Below, piece by piece: positions 8,150 through 16,587 of a DNA stretch of 64,000 nt. Position 1 is the stretch's first letter. The number at the start of each line of letters is the position of its first letter. The notes beneath the pieces were generated by a model. It was not told the origin of the DNA and searched no databases. It saw only the letters and a program-made list of their open reading frames with translations. Source of the DNA: Clostridia bacterium (GTDB taxonomy: Bacteria; Bacillota; Clostridia; Oscillospirales; Acutalibacteraceae); NCBI GenBank assembly GCA_017409265.1, contig JAFQSY010000020.1:1-64000 (forward strand), written 5' to 3'. A program made the translations under genes and the position numbers.

Positions 8150-8169
8150 GGATTTGTACACACAAATCC
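8150..8169. repeat. Inverted repeat in a possible mobilisation (oriT-like) segment
   Basis: GGATTTGT-ACAC-ACAAATCC followed by ATTGCTCGCT. The segment 8110-8200 codes for nothing I can see and begins with a G-rich run (GCGGGGTATCGGGGG). An inverted repeat followed by a short unique sequence is the usual layout of a relaxase nick region. No relaxase gene is in the window, so this is a weak suggestion. Confidence 0.3.
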
Positions 8170-8232
8170 ATTGCTCGCTAAGACAAATGCCACGAAAATA
8201 TGAATTGTTATTGTGATAAAATAATATTACAC

Positions 8233-8260
8233 TTGCAATCTTGAATTTTTGTAGTATAAT
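8233..8260 (+). promoter_or_regulatory. Sigma-A promoter of the attenuated methyltransferase unit
   Basis: TTGCAA (8233-8238), 16-bp spacer, TATAAT (8255-8260). Transcription would start near 8267, 24 bases before the leader peptide. Confidence 0.75.
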
Positions 8261-8290
8261 TAGCTCAAATCTTAACTGGAGGAAATCAGT

Positions 8291-8326
8291 ATGTTCTTTA
8301 TCTCTATTCGACGCAGACGAAGATAG
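8291..8326 (+). CDS. Regulatory leader peptide MFFISIRRRRR
   Basis: An 11-codon ORF with its own strong RBS (GGAGG at 8279-8283), ending at a TAG after five consecutive arginine codons (CGA CGC AGA CGA AGA). It lies between a promoter and an intrinsic terminator that precedes a methyltransferase gene. Leaders of erm, cfr-like and ABC-F genes share this arrangement. Macrolide-dependent ribosome arrest is known to favour Arg/Lys-X-Arg/Lys motifs, which the Arg run supplies several times. Rare-Arg-codon stalling is an alternative trigger. The peptide itself probably has no function after synthesis. Confidence 0.7.
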   Translation: MFFISIRRRRR

Positions 8327-8403
8327 CTTGTATCTTGTATTGGGTACAGGCTTATTATGCTGTGTGCCTGATAGAGTGATAGAGAAAAGTTTCCCTTTTA
8401 TAT

Positions 8404-8446
8404 TACTGTTAACGGCATATAGCTGTTAACAGTATTTTTTATTTTT
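8404..8446 (+). terminator. Attenuator terminator upstream of the methyltransferase gene
   Basis: TACTGTTAAC (8404-8413) and GTTAACAGTA (8425-8434) form a perfect 10-bp stem, followed by TTTTTTATTTTT (8435-8446). The methyltransferase RBS (GGAGG, 8447-8451) starts directly after the T-run, so readthrough decides expression. A shorter upstream pairing CAGGC/GCCTG (about 8347-8370) may be part of an antiterminator, but I could not find a clear competing pairing by eye. Confidence 0.8.
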
Positions 8447-8460
8447 GGAGGTCATATAAA

Positions 8461-9207
8461 ATGAGCAATAATAAATTTTCGTCATTAAACAAAGCTATTT
8501 TTGAACAAATAAAATTGCCCGATAATGCAATAGTTGCAGACTTAGGTTGCCGTGATGCAGGATTTCTTGTAGGATTACAACAAGGATTTCCTGATAAAAT
8601 ACATCAAGCTATAGGTGTTGATATTACCGATAAATGGTTTAAAGATGTGAAATACAAAAGTCCCATTAAACTCAAAATAATGGACTGTTCAAAGAAACTT
8701 GAGTTTGAGGACAATACATTTGATTTTATATTCTCTGCCGATATGTTTGAATGTGTGTCAAATAAAGATTTATTGGTAAGTGAAATCCACAGGATTTTGA
8801 AACCAGGCGGAGTGATAATTTGCGTAAACTGCGACTGGGACAGTGTTGCGTATAACGGTGAAAACAAAGACCTTATTTCGAAAGCAGTACATGCTTACGC
8901 CGTAACAAAACAGCCTTGGATGGATAACATTGACAGTTGGATTGGCAGAAGGATGCACGGAATTTTCAACAAGAGCAAATTGTTCGAAAGTTCTGTATGT
9001 GTCCATAATGTTGTTGAAACAGAATATAAAGAAGGTACATTCGGTTATGATTTAAGTTTGGATATAGCTTGGCTTCATAAGGAAAACACTGGAGCATTAA
9101 CCAAGGAAGAATATGATGTGTTTATAGACAATCTGAAATCAGCACAGCAAGACGGAAGTTATATATTCTCAAAACCGTATTATGTTTATAAAGGTGTAAA
9201 ATTATAA
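8461..9207 (+). CDS. Class I SAM-dependent methyltransferase, attenuator-controlled
   Basis: 248 residues. The AdoMet-binding motifs are clear: VADLGCRDAG (motif I, about 25-34), GVDIT (motif II), NTFDFIFSADMFECV (motif IV region) and HRILKPGGVIICV (motif V-VI). It belongs to the Methyltransf_11-type superfamily. The second half (an Asp/Trp-rich region with SWIGRRMHG) is not one I recognise. The promoter, Arg-rich leader peptide and attenuator suggest induction by a ribosome-targeting drug, so modification of an antibiotic, rRNA or another translation component is plausible. This is inferred from context only. It is not a classical Erm or Cfr by motif. Confidence 0.75.
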   Translation: MSNNKFSSLNKAIFEQIKLPDNAIVADLGCRDAGFLVGLQQGFPDKIHQAIGVDITDKWFKDVKYKSPIKLKIMDCSKKLEFEDNTFDFIFSADMFECVSNKDLLVSEIHRILKPGGVIICVNCDWDSVAYNGENKDLISKAVHAYAVTKQPWMDNIDSWIGRRMHGIFNKSKLFESSVCVHNVVETEYKEGTFGYDLSLDIAWLHKENTGALTKEEYDVFIDNLKSAQQDGSYIFSKPYYVYKGVKL

Positions 9208-9220
9208 ATAACATTGTTCT

Positions 9221-9250
9221 CAACTGCTCTCCTTGTGGGAGCAGTTGTCT
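9221..9250 (+). terminator. Hairpin terminator after the methyltransferase gene
   Basis: CAACTGCTC (9221-9229) pairs with GAGCAGTTG (9239-9247), followed by a short T-rich tail TCTTGTTG. Confidence 0.6.
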
Positions 9251-9252
9251 TG

Positions 9253-9281
9253 TTGAAATTATCAAAGTGAAGTGTTATAAT
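9253..9281 (+). promoter_or_regulatory. Sigma-A promoter before the frameshifted ORF
   Basis: TTGAAA (9253-9258), 17-bp spacer, TATAAT (9276-9281) with an extended -10 TGT. Confidence 0.7.
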
Positions 9282-9312
9282 CATCTTATACATATTTTAA
9301 GGGGTGAGTTTA

Positions 9313-9755
9313 TTGTATTATCATGCATCACAGACTGCTGATATAAAAGTTTTAGAACCCAAGGTATCAAATCACAACACACCTCTTATTTATTTCTCCA
9401 CCAAAAGAGAAAATGTTTTGGTTTATTTGAGTAACGCTATTGAAAAGCATTGCAAAGAATCTGGTTTTATACATAACGGCAAATGGCACAAGTGGGCAAG
9501 TTACGGTTTTGAACCTGACGGCACATTAAGATTGGATGAATATTATCCCAATGCTATTGAGGATACATATAAAGGTGTTTCGGGTTACATTTATTCAGCA
9601 GAAAACATTCATGCGATGATCTATTAAAATATGCAACAATAGAATCATTGGATGAAGCGTGTTACCTTTATATCAAATATCAATTTGATAACAACTTGTT
9701 GGTTATGCCACACCAGTGGATAATTGAGGCTTATGAGGATTTGAAGAAGGCTTGA
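9313..9755 (+). pseudogene. Hypothetical protein gene split by a frameshift
   Basis: A TTG start at 9313, with GGGGTGA upstream, opens MYYHASQTADIKVL and the frame ends at a TAA at 9625-9627. Another frame is already open there and continues without a stop to TGA at 9753-9755, ending in PHQWIIEAYEDLKKA, a sensible protein tail. The switch happens near 9600-9612, at or just after an A4 run in GCAGAAAACATTC. An intact protein would have about 147 residues. I do not recognise the family beyond similar hypothetical proteins of Firmicutes. A sequencing indel or, less likely, programmed frameshifting could also explain it. Confidence 0.55.
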
Positions 9756-9773
9756 ATTTGCGGAGGTTTATGA

Positions 9774-10229
9774 ATGGATAAATTGATATATTCCGTTGCA
9801 ACAGAAAAGGATATTGCTTTTATCAATGAAACATATAACGAAAATATAAACATACTTCACGGTGTCCGCAGAAATTACAATGTTTGGAAGAAACTGCTTT
9901 CGGATAAGGATTGCACATGCTATGTTGTCAGTTCAGATAATCCTATAGCGTGGTTCAGAATAGATGTTGAAACCGACGAATTATGGATAGGTATGATTCA
10001 AGTTAAACCGATTCATCAACATAAAGGTGTTGGCAAATATATTCTGTCTGTGGTTGAAGATATAGCAAATGAAAAAGGTTATAAAAAAATCGGTATTCAT
10101 ACAACAGAAGATAACATTGCGGCCCGTACACTATATTTATCAGCAGGTTATTCGGTAACAGAAATCGGACCTTGTACTACCGCAGACGGTAAAGAAAGAG
10201 TTGGGTACACTTTTCAAAAAGAAATATAA
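9774..10229 (+). CDS. GNAT-family N-acetyltransferase
   Basis: 151 residues with a GCGGAGG box. The acetyl-CoA pyrophosphate-binding motif A is seen as IHQHKGVGKYIL (about 82-93, Q/RxxGxG/A type), with motif B as AARTLYLSAGY near 122. A typical single-domain GNAT that moves an acetyl group from acetyl-CoA to an amine on a small molecule or protein. Substrate unknown; island location and the neighbouring attenuated methyltransferase make a detoxification or resistance role possible. A second, broken GNAT gene follows 40 bp downstream. Confidence 0.85.
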   Translation: MDKLIYSVATEKDIAFINETYNENINILHGVRRNYNVWKKLLSDKDCTCYVVSSDNPIAWFRIDVETDELWIGMIQVKPIHQHKGVGKYILSVVEDIANEKGYKKIGIHTTEDNIAARTLYLSAGYSVTEIGPCTTADGKERVGYTFQKEI

Positions 10230-10268
10230 GGTTAAGACTAACAAAATCCGGTTTAGGAGGATGATAAA

Positions 10269-10985
10269 ATGAGTATAAATTTTATTGTCAGAAAAGCTGT
10301 AATCTCCGATGCTGAAGATATTTATTATATCAACAAAACAAGCCTCGGATACGAATATGATTTTGAAAAACAAAAGCTCAAAATTGAGGCTGTATTGAAT
10401 GATGAAACACAAGTTATCTTTGTGGCTGAAACCGAAAACAAAGTTGTCGGATATATTCATCTTGTAAATTATGATGTTATTTATGCTGATAATTTCAAGA
10501 ACTGTTTGGGATTGGCAGTTGATAACGATTATAAACGAAACGGCATCGGTTCGGCTTTGCTGAAACAAGCTGAAATCTGGGCAAAGGAAAACGGTGCAGT
10601 CGGAATCAGGTTTTGTTCAGGAGCAGAGCGTGTGAATGCTCATATGCAGCTCTCGCAAAAATATGAAGCAGAGCGAGATGAACTGAAAGTTAAAATCAAG
10701 CAATACCGTGATAAACTCGCCGAAACGGAAAACCTTCGCACAAGCAAAGAACAGTTCACAACGGCTGTTCGCAAGTTTATGCAGATGGAAACACTCACGC
10801 CGGCACTTTTGAATGAGCTGGTAGAAAAGATAGAAGTTTATTCCATTGAGGGCAAAGGCAAAAACAGAACACAAAGAATTATCATTCATTACCGCTTTTT
10901 CGGAGTGATTGAAAATCCCGTCAAGGATGAAAACGTAGTTCTTGAAGCAAGGCAAGGAGTAGCCGTTGAATATCTCACGGCATAA
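10269..10985 (+). CDS. Chimeric ORF: GNAT acetyltransferase fused to the tail of a TnpX-like serine recombinase
   Basis: One uninterrupted 238-codon frame with an AGGAGG box. Residues 1 to about 117 are a GNAT domain (DNDYKRNGIGSALLKQA is motif A) that stops short of its final strand. From about residue 118 (MQLSQKYEAERDEL) the sequence becomes a coiled-coil followed by the DUF4368-type end of large serine recombinases (LVEKIEVYS, RIIIHYRFFGVI). The junction lies near 10,620-10,640. A deletion or imprecise excision probably removed the rest of both genes. The fusion may be expressed, but the recombinase part lacks its resolvase catalytic domain and the GNAT fold is incomplete, so activity is unlikely. 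Confidence 0.75.
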   Translation: MSINFIVRKAVISDAEDIYYINKTSLGYEYDFEKQKLKIEAVLNDETQVIFVAETENKVVGYIHLVNYDVIYADNFKNCLGLAVDNDYKRNGIGSALLKQAEIWAKENGAVGIRFCSGAERVNAHMQLSQKYEAERDELKVKIKQYRDKLAETENLRTSKEQFTTAVRKFMQMETLTPALLNELVEKIEVYSIEGKGKNRTQRIIIHYRFFGVIENPVKDENVVLEARQGVAVEYLTA

Positions 10986-10991
10986 CAAAAA

Positions 10992-11012
10992 GAGCAGGTG
11001 TAAAACCTGCTC
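10992..11012 (+). terminator. Hairpin after the chimeric ORF
   Basis: GAGCAGGT-GTAAA-ACCTGCTC with no following T-run; probably the original end-of-recombinase hairpin. Confidence 0.4.
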
Positions 11013-11051
11013 GATACATAACAAATCATATTAAAATTAACTATGAGGAAA

Positions 11052-11096
11052 TGTAAAAAAGAAAAGTGAGTGTTCACTTGTGTTATGAACACTCAC
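11052..11096 (-). terminator. Intrinsic terminator of the initiator tRNA gene
   Basis: On the minus strand the 11-bp stem GTGAGTGTTCA/TGAACACTCAC (11,096-11,086 with 11,076-11,066) is followed by TTTTCTTTTTT. It starts three bases after the encoded CCA. Confidence 0.85.
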
Positions 11097-11098
11097 TA

Positions 11099-11174
<76 letters not shown>

Positions 11175-11338
11175 ATGTCTTGTTCTATTATTATACACAT
11201 TTTCTGTTGCAAGTCAATAGATTTTTTGAAAAAAGTTTAATTTTAGTAAAGGATTTTAAATGTGTGATTATTCCAATAATATTATTATGGATAATTTGTA
11301 TAAATTATTCCTTGCTTTGTCTATATTTTTATAAAAGA

Positions 11339-11368
11339 TTGACATGAGCCTTTTCTGTATGATATTAT
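11339..11368 (+). promoter_or_regulatory. Sigma-A promoter of the symporter/glycosidase operon
   Basis: TTGACA (11,339-11,344), 18-bp spacer, TATTAT (11,363-11,368), 48 bp before the symporter ATG. Confidence 0.7.
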
Positions 11369-11416
11369 TGTTATTAAATAAAAGAACTCTCATTTTATTG
11401 AAGAGGAGAGAGATTA

Positions 11417-12928
11417 ATGTCTGTTCAGAACACAGCGGTTGAAATTCAGGAAAAGAAATCGGCTGAAAAAGAATTTAAGCGTTATGTTCGTCCGCGCGAA
11501 ATCGCCGCATATGCGATTACTTCTTACGGACTTAACAATCTGACTTCATTTATAGGCTCAACAAAGCAGTATTTCATGATGAGCTTTCTGGGACTCACCG
11601 GTAAGCAATACGGTCTTCTCGGAACGATTTCCACCGTATGGGATGCTCTTGATGACCCGATTTCGGGTATTGTTATTGACCGTTTCAGAACAAGATGGGG
11701 AAGATTGCGTCCGTTTCTGATTCTTCCGATGCCGTTCTGGGCTATTGCTTCAATATTGTTTTATATGATTCCCGGTTCGTTTACCTCGGGTCAGAAATTT
11801 GTTTATGCGCTTGTTGCAACCATAATCTACGGAATCGGTTTTTCATATTTGAGCGGTTGGGAATTACTGCTTTATAATATGACTCCTAACACCAACGAAC
11901 GAAGCACATTGATTGCGACGCAGAAATTTGTCAATCTTTTTACATGGCTTCCGTCACTCGTTCCCGTGTTTGTTGACTTTGTTCCGGGTGTAACAAAAAA
12001 TGCAATAACGCAGCCGCAGGTTTATACGGGATTTTCGATATTCTTTGTTGTGATTGCGGTTTTAGGTGCGGTTTACGGATTCTTCGTTATGAAAGAGCGA
12101 GTTTCAATTGCATCTAAAGAAGAAATGAATCAGGTCGGGTTCTTCAAAGCAGCAAAGTCAATTATAACCTGCAGACCGCTTGCGGCATTACTGCTTTCAA
12201 ACTTTTTCGGCGGAATCAAGGGCGTTGGCGGTGCATCGGAGGATTTCTTCTGGCTTAACTGTACGGGCAGACTTTCCAACCGTCTTCTTTGCAGCCTTTT
12301 TACGGGCATTCCCAACTATGTTATAACTCCCGTTGCGCCTTCCGTTATCCGTAAATTCGGGCTTCGTACAACAGCGATTTCAGCAGGAATATTCAGCGGA
12401 GCTGCATACACCTTGCTCTATTTTATCGGATATAAACCGACGGGTAATTATTGGCTTGACTTTGCGATTGTCACAATCGGTCTTACCGTGTGCGGACTCC
12501 CTAATCATATCATGGGTGTCTGTGATCCGCTTCTTAAGGGTGATATGTATGACTATCTTGAATGGCAGAACGGAATCAGAAACGAGGGAATTGTTAACGC
12601 AGTTTCAAGCTATGTCAACAAGCTTTCATCAAGCGTTCACGCTCTTCTTTCGGGCGTTGTTTTCGATTGGATTAAATTCAAGCCCCAGCAGGACGTTTTC
12701 GGAAACATCGTTCCCCATACAGACCCGAAAGTCCTTAAGGGCATATGGGGGATCTTCTGCCTTGCTCCCGCTGTTGCGAGATTCGGCTACGGACTTGCTC
12801 TTCTTGTGTTCAATGTTCACGGAAAAACAAAGGAGCGCATGCTAATTGAGCTTGCGGAGCATAGAAACGCAAGAGCCGAGATGAAAAAGCAGGATTTAAT
12901 TGATAATACGGAGAATAATAATGATTAA
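11417..12928 (+). CDS. GPH-family (MelB-like) glycoside:cation symporter
   Basis: 503 residues, about 12 hydrophobic segments with Lys/Arg-rich cytoplasmic ends. DALDDPISGIVIDRFRTRWGRLRPF (about 77-101) is the signature loop of the glycoside-pentoside-hexuronide:cation symporter family, whose paired Asp residues bind Na+/H+ in MelB. It imports a sugar or glycoside with a cation. Its stop overlaps the start of the next gene by 8 bp, so the intracellular glycoside hydrolase downstream is translationally coupled and probably acts on the imported substrate. Sugar identity not readable from sequence. Confidence 0.85.
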   Translation: MSVQNTAVEIQEKKSAEKEFKRYVRPREIAAYAITSYGLNNLTSFIGSTKQYFMMSFLGLTGKQYGLLGTISTVWDALDDPISGIVIDRFRTRWGRLRPFLILPMPFWAIASILFYMIPGSFTSGQKFVYALVATIIYGIGFSYLSGWELLLYNMTPNTNERSTLIATQKFVNLFTWLPSLVPVFVDFVPGVTKNAITQPQVYTGFSIFFVVIAVLGAVYGFFVMKERVSIASKEEMNQVGFFKAAKSIITCRPLAALLLSNFFGGIKGVGGASEDFFWLNCTGRLSNRLLCSLFTGIPNYVITPVAPSVIRKFGLRTTAISAGIFSGAAYTLLYFIGYKPTGNYWLDFAIVTIGLTVCGLPNHIMGVCDPLLKGDMYDYLEWQNGIRNEGIVNAVSSYVNKLSSSVHALLSGVVFDWIKFKPQQDVFGNIVPHTDPKVLKGIWGIFCLAPAVARFGYGLALLVFNVHGKTKERMLIELAEHRNARAEMKKQDLIDNTENNND

Positions 12929-15137
12929 TTTCAGAGATTTTAATATATTCTCGGAAACTCCGCCGTCAAAAAAGGCGGCGGAGCTCTTTTCCGAAGAGAT
13001 AAAAATAAGAACGGGAAGCATTCCCAATATATGTGAAACCAAAGACAATGCTAATTTTATTTTTGAAACAGATACAAGCCTTTCTAAGGACAGTTATAAA
13101 ATCAAATGCAGCGGTAATGCAGTAACCGTTTATGCAAGCGGAATCAGAGGCTTTATTTACGGCTTCGGAATGTTTCTGCGCAAGATAGCTCCTGTTTGTG
13201 GAGTGCCTGTTCTGACGGAGGATATTTCCGGTGATTACAGCCCCGATAAATCAATCAGAGGTCACCAGATAGGCTACAGAACGACGCCGAATACCTATGA
13301 TGCATGGAGCTATGAGGATTATCGGCGCTGTTATCTTGACCTTATGTTTTTCGGTGCAAATACCGTTGAACATATACCATATGAAAAGGGAGTTTCAAAA
13401 AGAAACCGCCTTATGAAATATGATGAAGAAGAATTTCTTGTTGAAGCAACAAGAATGGCGGATGAATTTGATCTTGACGTTTCGCTGTGGCACCCCAACA
13501 ATGACGGCGAAACGGTTGAGCAGGCAGCCGAAAGACGCGGTAAGCTTTATTCGACTCTGCCAAGACTTAACGTTGTTTTCCCTCCCGGAGGTGACCCCGG
13601 AGAATTTGATGCAGATGAATTTGTCAAAAGATGCGGCGAAATTTCAAAAGCGCTGAAAAAGGTGCATCCGAATGCACAGATGTGGCCCTCGGCGCAAAAG
13701 CCCCACTCAATTCCGACATGGGGCGAAACTTTTATTGAAGAAATGGAAAAGCTTCCCGAAACATTTGACGGTGTTATTCACGGTCCTAATCATGCTTTTG
13801 AACTTGATGTTTTGCGCCGCAGACTGCCTTCCAAATACCCGATAAGGCTTTATCCCGATATTACCCACAATGTAAGGTGTGAGTATCCCGTTCACTTTGA
13901 CAGAGATGACTGGCATTTTGCGCTGACAACGGGCTTAAGCCGTGAATGCACAAATCCCAGACCCCGCGAATACCGTCTTATTCACAGACTTACACGACGA
14001 TATGTTGTCGGCTCCGTCAGCTATTCGGAGGGTGTAACCGACGATGTGAATAAAGCGGTATGGTCTGATATGGATTATTTTTTCGATTGCGATTTGAGAA
14101 CAACCTTGCTTGATTACGCAAGACTGTTTTTCTATGGCGCAGACCCCGAAATGATTGCCGACGGCATTCTTTCACTTGAGCTTAACTGGCAATGCGATCC
14201 TGCTGAAAATCCGACGATTGACAGAACGCTTGAAACCTTTGAGATGCTTAAAGCTCAATATCCTTTCCTTGCCGACAACTGGAGATTTCTTCAGCTTCTC
14301 ATGCGCGCAAAATGCGATTATGTTATCAGGCACAGAAGGCTGTTTGAGCTTGATTTGATAAAGCTTGCCGAAAAGGAAATCATAAACGGAAATCTTGAAT
14401 CTGCAAAGGCGATTCTTGAAACCGATTATGACGAGCAATATAAAAAAGAGCGAGCCGATATTTCGGCACTTGCGAAAAAGCTTTTTGAGCTTATCGGACT
14501 TCAGAGTGATATTGAGAATTACTGCGCCGATAACTGGGAGAGGGGAGCGATCCTTGAAACGATTGATTTGCCCGTGACCGACAGAAAATGGCTTCTCGGC
14601 AGACTTAAAAAGGCAAATGAAACCGATGATGCGGCAGAACACATGAAAAAGATTATCGGCAGAAACAAAGTCAGACACGATGAATATTATTTTTCTGTTG
14701 CACTAAACGGTCTGGAAGAATGCGGTGTTGCGCAGACGGGCGAGATTTATATGAATTTCCAGGGAGACAGACCGAATGTCAACACGGGCGAAATGCCGAC
14801 TGCAATGTTTAAGGTCTATGATAATCTTACATTTAAATGTAAGGTTGGCGGTCTTGATTATGACGGTGACTATAAGTTGAAAATTACATTCGTCAGCAAA
14901 AAAATACCCGCCCTCTGCGGTCACAAAATAACCGCAAACGGACAGGTGATTTACTGCGGAACGCAGTTCGGCGGAGAAACAGACGAAGAATTTGACTCCG
15001 CAATGCTTGCACCCGGATTTGAAACCGCAACCTATGTTATCCCGAAAGATGCTATCGAAAATGGCTGTGTTGACCTTGAATTCAGCGAGCCATATATGGG
15101 CGTTATGTTCAGCGAGTTCTGGATAACGCATGAATAA
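12921..15137 (+). CDS. Large cytosolic glycoside hydrolase, GH20/GH84/GH67-like layout
   Basis: 738 residues from the ATG at 12,921 (RBS ACGGAG). No signal peptide. The N-terminal 100 residues resemble the small alpha/beta domain of beta-hexosaminidases and alpha-glucuronidases (CSGNAVTVYASGIRGFIYG). A TIM-barrel-like core follows (IRGHQIGYRTTPNTYD, LMFFGANTVEHIP, DVSLWHPNNDGE, MWPSAQKP). The last 130 residues look like a beta-sandwich. I could not assign a GH family or catalytic pair with confidence. Coupling to the GPH symporter argues for cleavage of an imported glycoside or aldobiouronic-type sugar. Confidence 0.55.
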   Translation: MINFRDFNIFSETPPSKKAAELFSEEIKIRTGSIPNICETKDNANFIFETDTSLSKDSYKIKCSGNAVTVYASGIRGFIYGFGMFLRKIAPVCGVPVLTEDISGDYSPDKSIRGHQIGYRTTPNTYDAWSYEDYRRCYLDLMFFGANTVEHIPYEKGVSKRNRLMKYDEEEFLVEATRMADEFDLDVSLWHPNNDGETVEQAAERRGKLYSTLPRLNVVFPPGGDPGEFDADEFVKRCGEISKALKKVHPNAQMWPSAQKPHSIPTWGETFIEEMEKLPETFDGVIHGPNHAFELDVLRRRLPSKYPIRLYPDITHNVRCEYPVHFDRDDWHFALTTGLSRECTNPRPREYRLIHRLTRRYVVGSVSYSEGVTDDVNKAVWSDMDYFFDCDLRTTLLDYARLFFYGADPEMIADGILSLELNWQCDPAENPTIDRTLETFEMLKAQYPFLADNWRFLQLLMRAKCDYVIRHRRLFELDLIKLAEKEIINGNLESAKAILETDYDEQYKKERADISALAKKLFELIGLQSDIENYCADNWERGAILETIDLPVTDRKWLLGRLKKANETDDAAEHMKKIIGRNKVRHDEYYFSVALNGLEECGVAQTGEIYMNFQGDRPNVNTGEMPTAMFKVYDNLTFKCKVGGLDYDGDYKLKITFVSKKIPALCGHKITANGQVIYCGTQFGGETDEEFDSAMLAPGFETATYVIPKDAIENGCVDLEFSEPYMGVMFSEFWITHE

Positions 15138-15144
15138 AAAAATA

Positions 15145-15185
15145 ATCCCGCCAACGGATTTTTCCGTTGGCGGGATAACGTTTTA
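15145..15185. terminator. Bidirectional terminator between the glycosidase and asnS
   Basis: A perfect 14-bp stem (15,145-15,158 with 15,163-15,176) around a TTTT loop, with T-rich flanks on both strands. It closes the plus-strand operon and the convergent asnS. Confidence 0.9.
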
Positions 15186-15192
15186 TATACTA

Positions 15193-16587
15193 TTAAAAAT
15201 CTGCCGAGCCTGTTGTTCTTGGGAAGGGGAGAACATCGCGGATGTTTGAGATACCCGTCAGATACATAACAAGCCTTTCAAAGCCGAGACCGAAGCCGCT
15301 GTGCTTGACTCCGCCGTAACGGCGAAGGTCAAGATACCAGCTGTAATCCTCGGGGTCAAGACCGAGCTCCTTGATTCTTGATTCAAGAAGGTCAAGACGT
15401 TCCTCTCTCTGGCTTCCGCCGATGATTTCGCCGATGCCCATAACAAGGCAATCGCAGGCGGCGACGGTCTTTCCGTCGTCGTTAAGGCGCATGTAGAATG
15501 CTTTTATTTCCTTGGGATAGTCTGTAACAAAAACAGGCTTTCTGAATATCTTTTCTGTCAGATATCTTTCATGCTCTGTCTGCAAATCGCAGCCCCAGCT
15601 GACTTTATATTCAAACTCATCGTTATGCTCTTCAAGCATTTTTATCGCATCTGTATAGGTCACTCTGCCGAAATCGGAATTTGCAACAGCGGTAAGTCTT
15701 TCGATAAGCTCCTTATCCATGAACTTGTTGAGAAATTCAAGCTCCTGCGGACAGTTTTCGAGAACATAGCTGATAACATATTTTATCGTGGCTTCCGCAA
15801 CATCCATATTGTCGTTCAATTCCGCGAATGCCATTTCAGGCTCAATCATCCAGAATTCTGCAGCATGACGCTGGGTATATGATTTTTCTGCTCTGAAAGT
15901 CGGGCCGAATGTGTAAACCTTTCCGAATGCGAGTGCCATTGTTTCTGCCTGAAGCTGACCCGAAACAGTGAGATAAGCGGGCTTCTGGAAAAAGTCCTCG
16001 TTATAATCAATTTCACCTTTTTCTGTTTTGGGCGGATTGTCAATGTCAAGAGTTGTTACCTTGAACATCTCACCTGCACCTTCGCAGTCGCTGCAGGAAA
16101 TCAGCGGTGTGTGTGCATAAACAAAGCCTTGGTCGATAAAGAATTTATGGATTGCATATGCCGCAACCGAGCGTACTCTGAAAACTGCGTTAAAGGTGTT
16201 TGTTCTCGGGCGAAGATGTGCAATTGTTCTCAAAAATTCGAGCGAATGTCTTTTTTTCTGCAAAGGATAATCGGGGGTTGAGAGAGCTTCAACCGATATC
16301 TCATCCGCATTAATTTCAAAAGGTTGGTTTGCCTGCGGGGTGAGCAGAAGTTTGCCTGTTACTTTAACTGCAGAGCCAACGTTGAGCTTTGCAATATCCT
16401 TGTAATTTTCAAGCTTTTCGGCTTCAAAAACGACCTGCACACCCTTGAAGCAGCTGCCGTCGTTAAGTTCAATAAAACCGATTGCCTTCGAATCTCTGAT
16501 TGTTTTTACCCATCCGCAGACTGTTATGCTTTTATCTGCATATGTTTCGGCTGATTCATAAAGCTTTTTTATTTCAAGTCTTTCCAT
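15193..16587 (-). CDS. asnS: Asparaginyl-tRNA synthetase
   Basis: 464 residues, the usual length. The N-terminal OB-fold anticodon-binding domain begins at residue 19 ([21 protein letters not shown]). Class II motif 2 is seen as [21 protein letters not shown] and motif 3 as [15 protein letters not shown] near the C-terminus. It charges tRNA-Asn with asparagine. The start codon overlaps the stop of comEA by one base (TAATG), so the two are coupled. It ends at a shared terminator. Confidence 0.97.
   Translation of the reverse strand: MERLEIKKLYESAETYADKSITVCGWVKTIRDSKAIGFIELNDGSCFKGVQVVFEAEKLENYKDIAKLNVGSAVKVTGKLLLTPQANQPFEINADEISVEALSTPDYPLQKKRHSLEFLRTIAHLRPRTNTFNAVFRVRSVAAYAIHKFFIDQGFVYAHTPLISCSDCEGAGEMFKVTTLDIDNPPKTEKGEIDYNEDFFQKPAYLTVSGQLQAETMALAFGKVYTFGPTFRAEKSYTQRHAAEFWMIEPEMAFAELNDNMDVAEATIKYVISYVLENCPQELEFLNKFMDKELIERLTAVANSDFGRVTYTDAIKMLEEHNDEFEYKVSWGCDLQTEHERYLTEKIFRKPVFVTDYPKEIKAFYMRLNDDGKTVAACDCLVMGIGEIIGGSQREERLDLLESRIKELGLDPEDYSWYLDLRRYGGVKHSGFGLGFERLVMYLTGISNIRDVLPFPRTTGSADF

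Noticed and set aside
8241-8429. 62-codon frame across the attenuator
   Set aside because: It has no RBS and its sequence is explained by the promoter, leader and terminator elements.
14172-14678. 168-codon antisense frame in the large glycosidase gene, and similar frames in pckG and asnS
   Set aside because: All are contained in strong genes on the other strand or frame and lack start signals.
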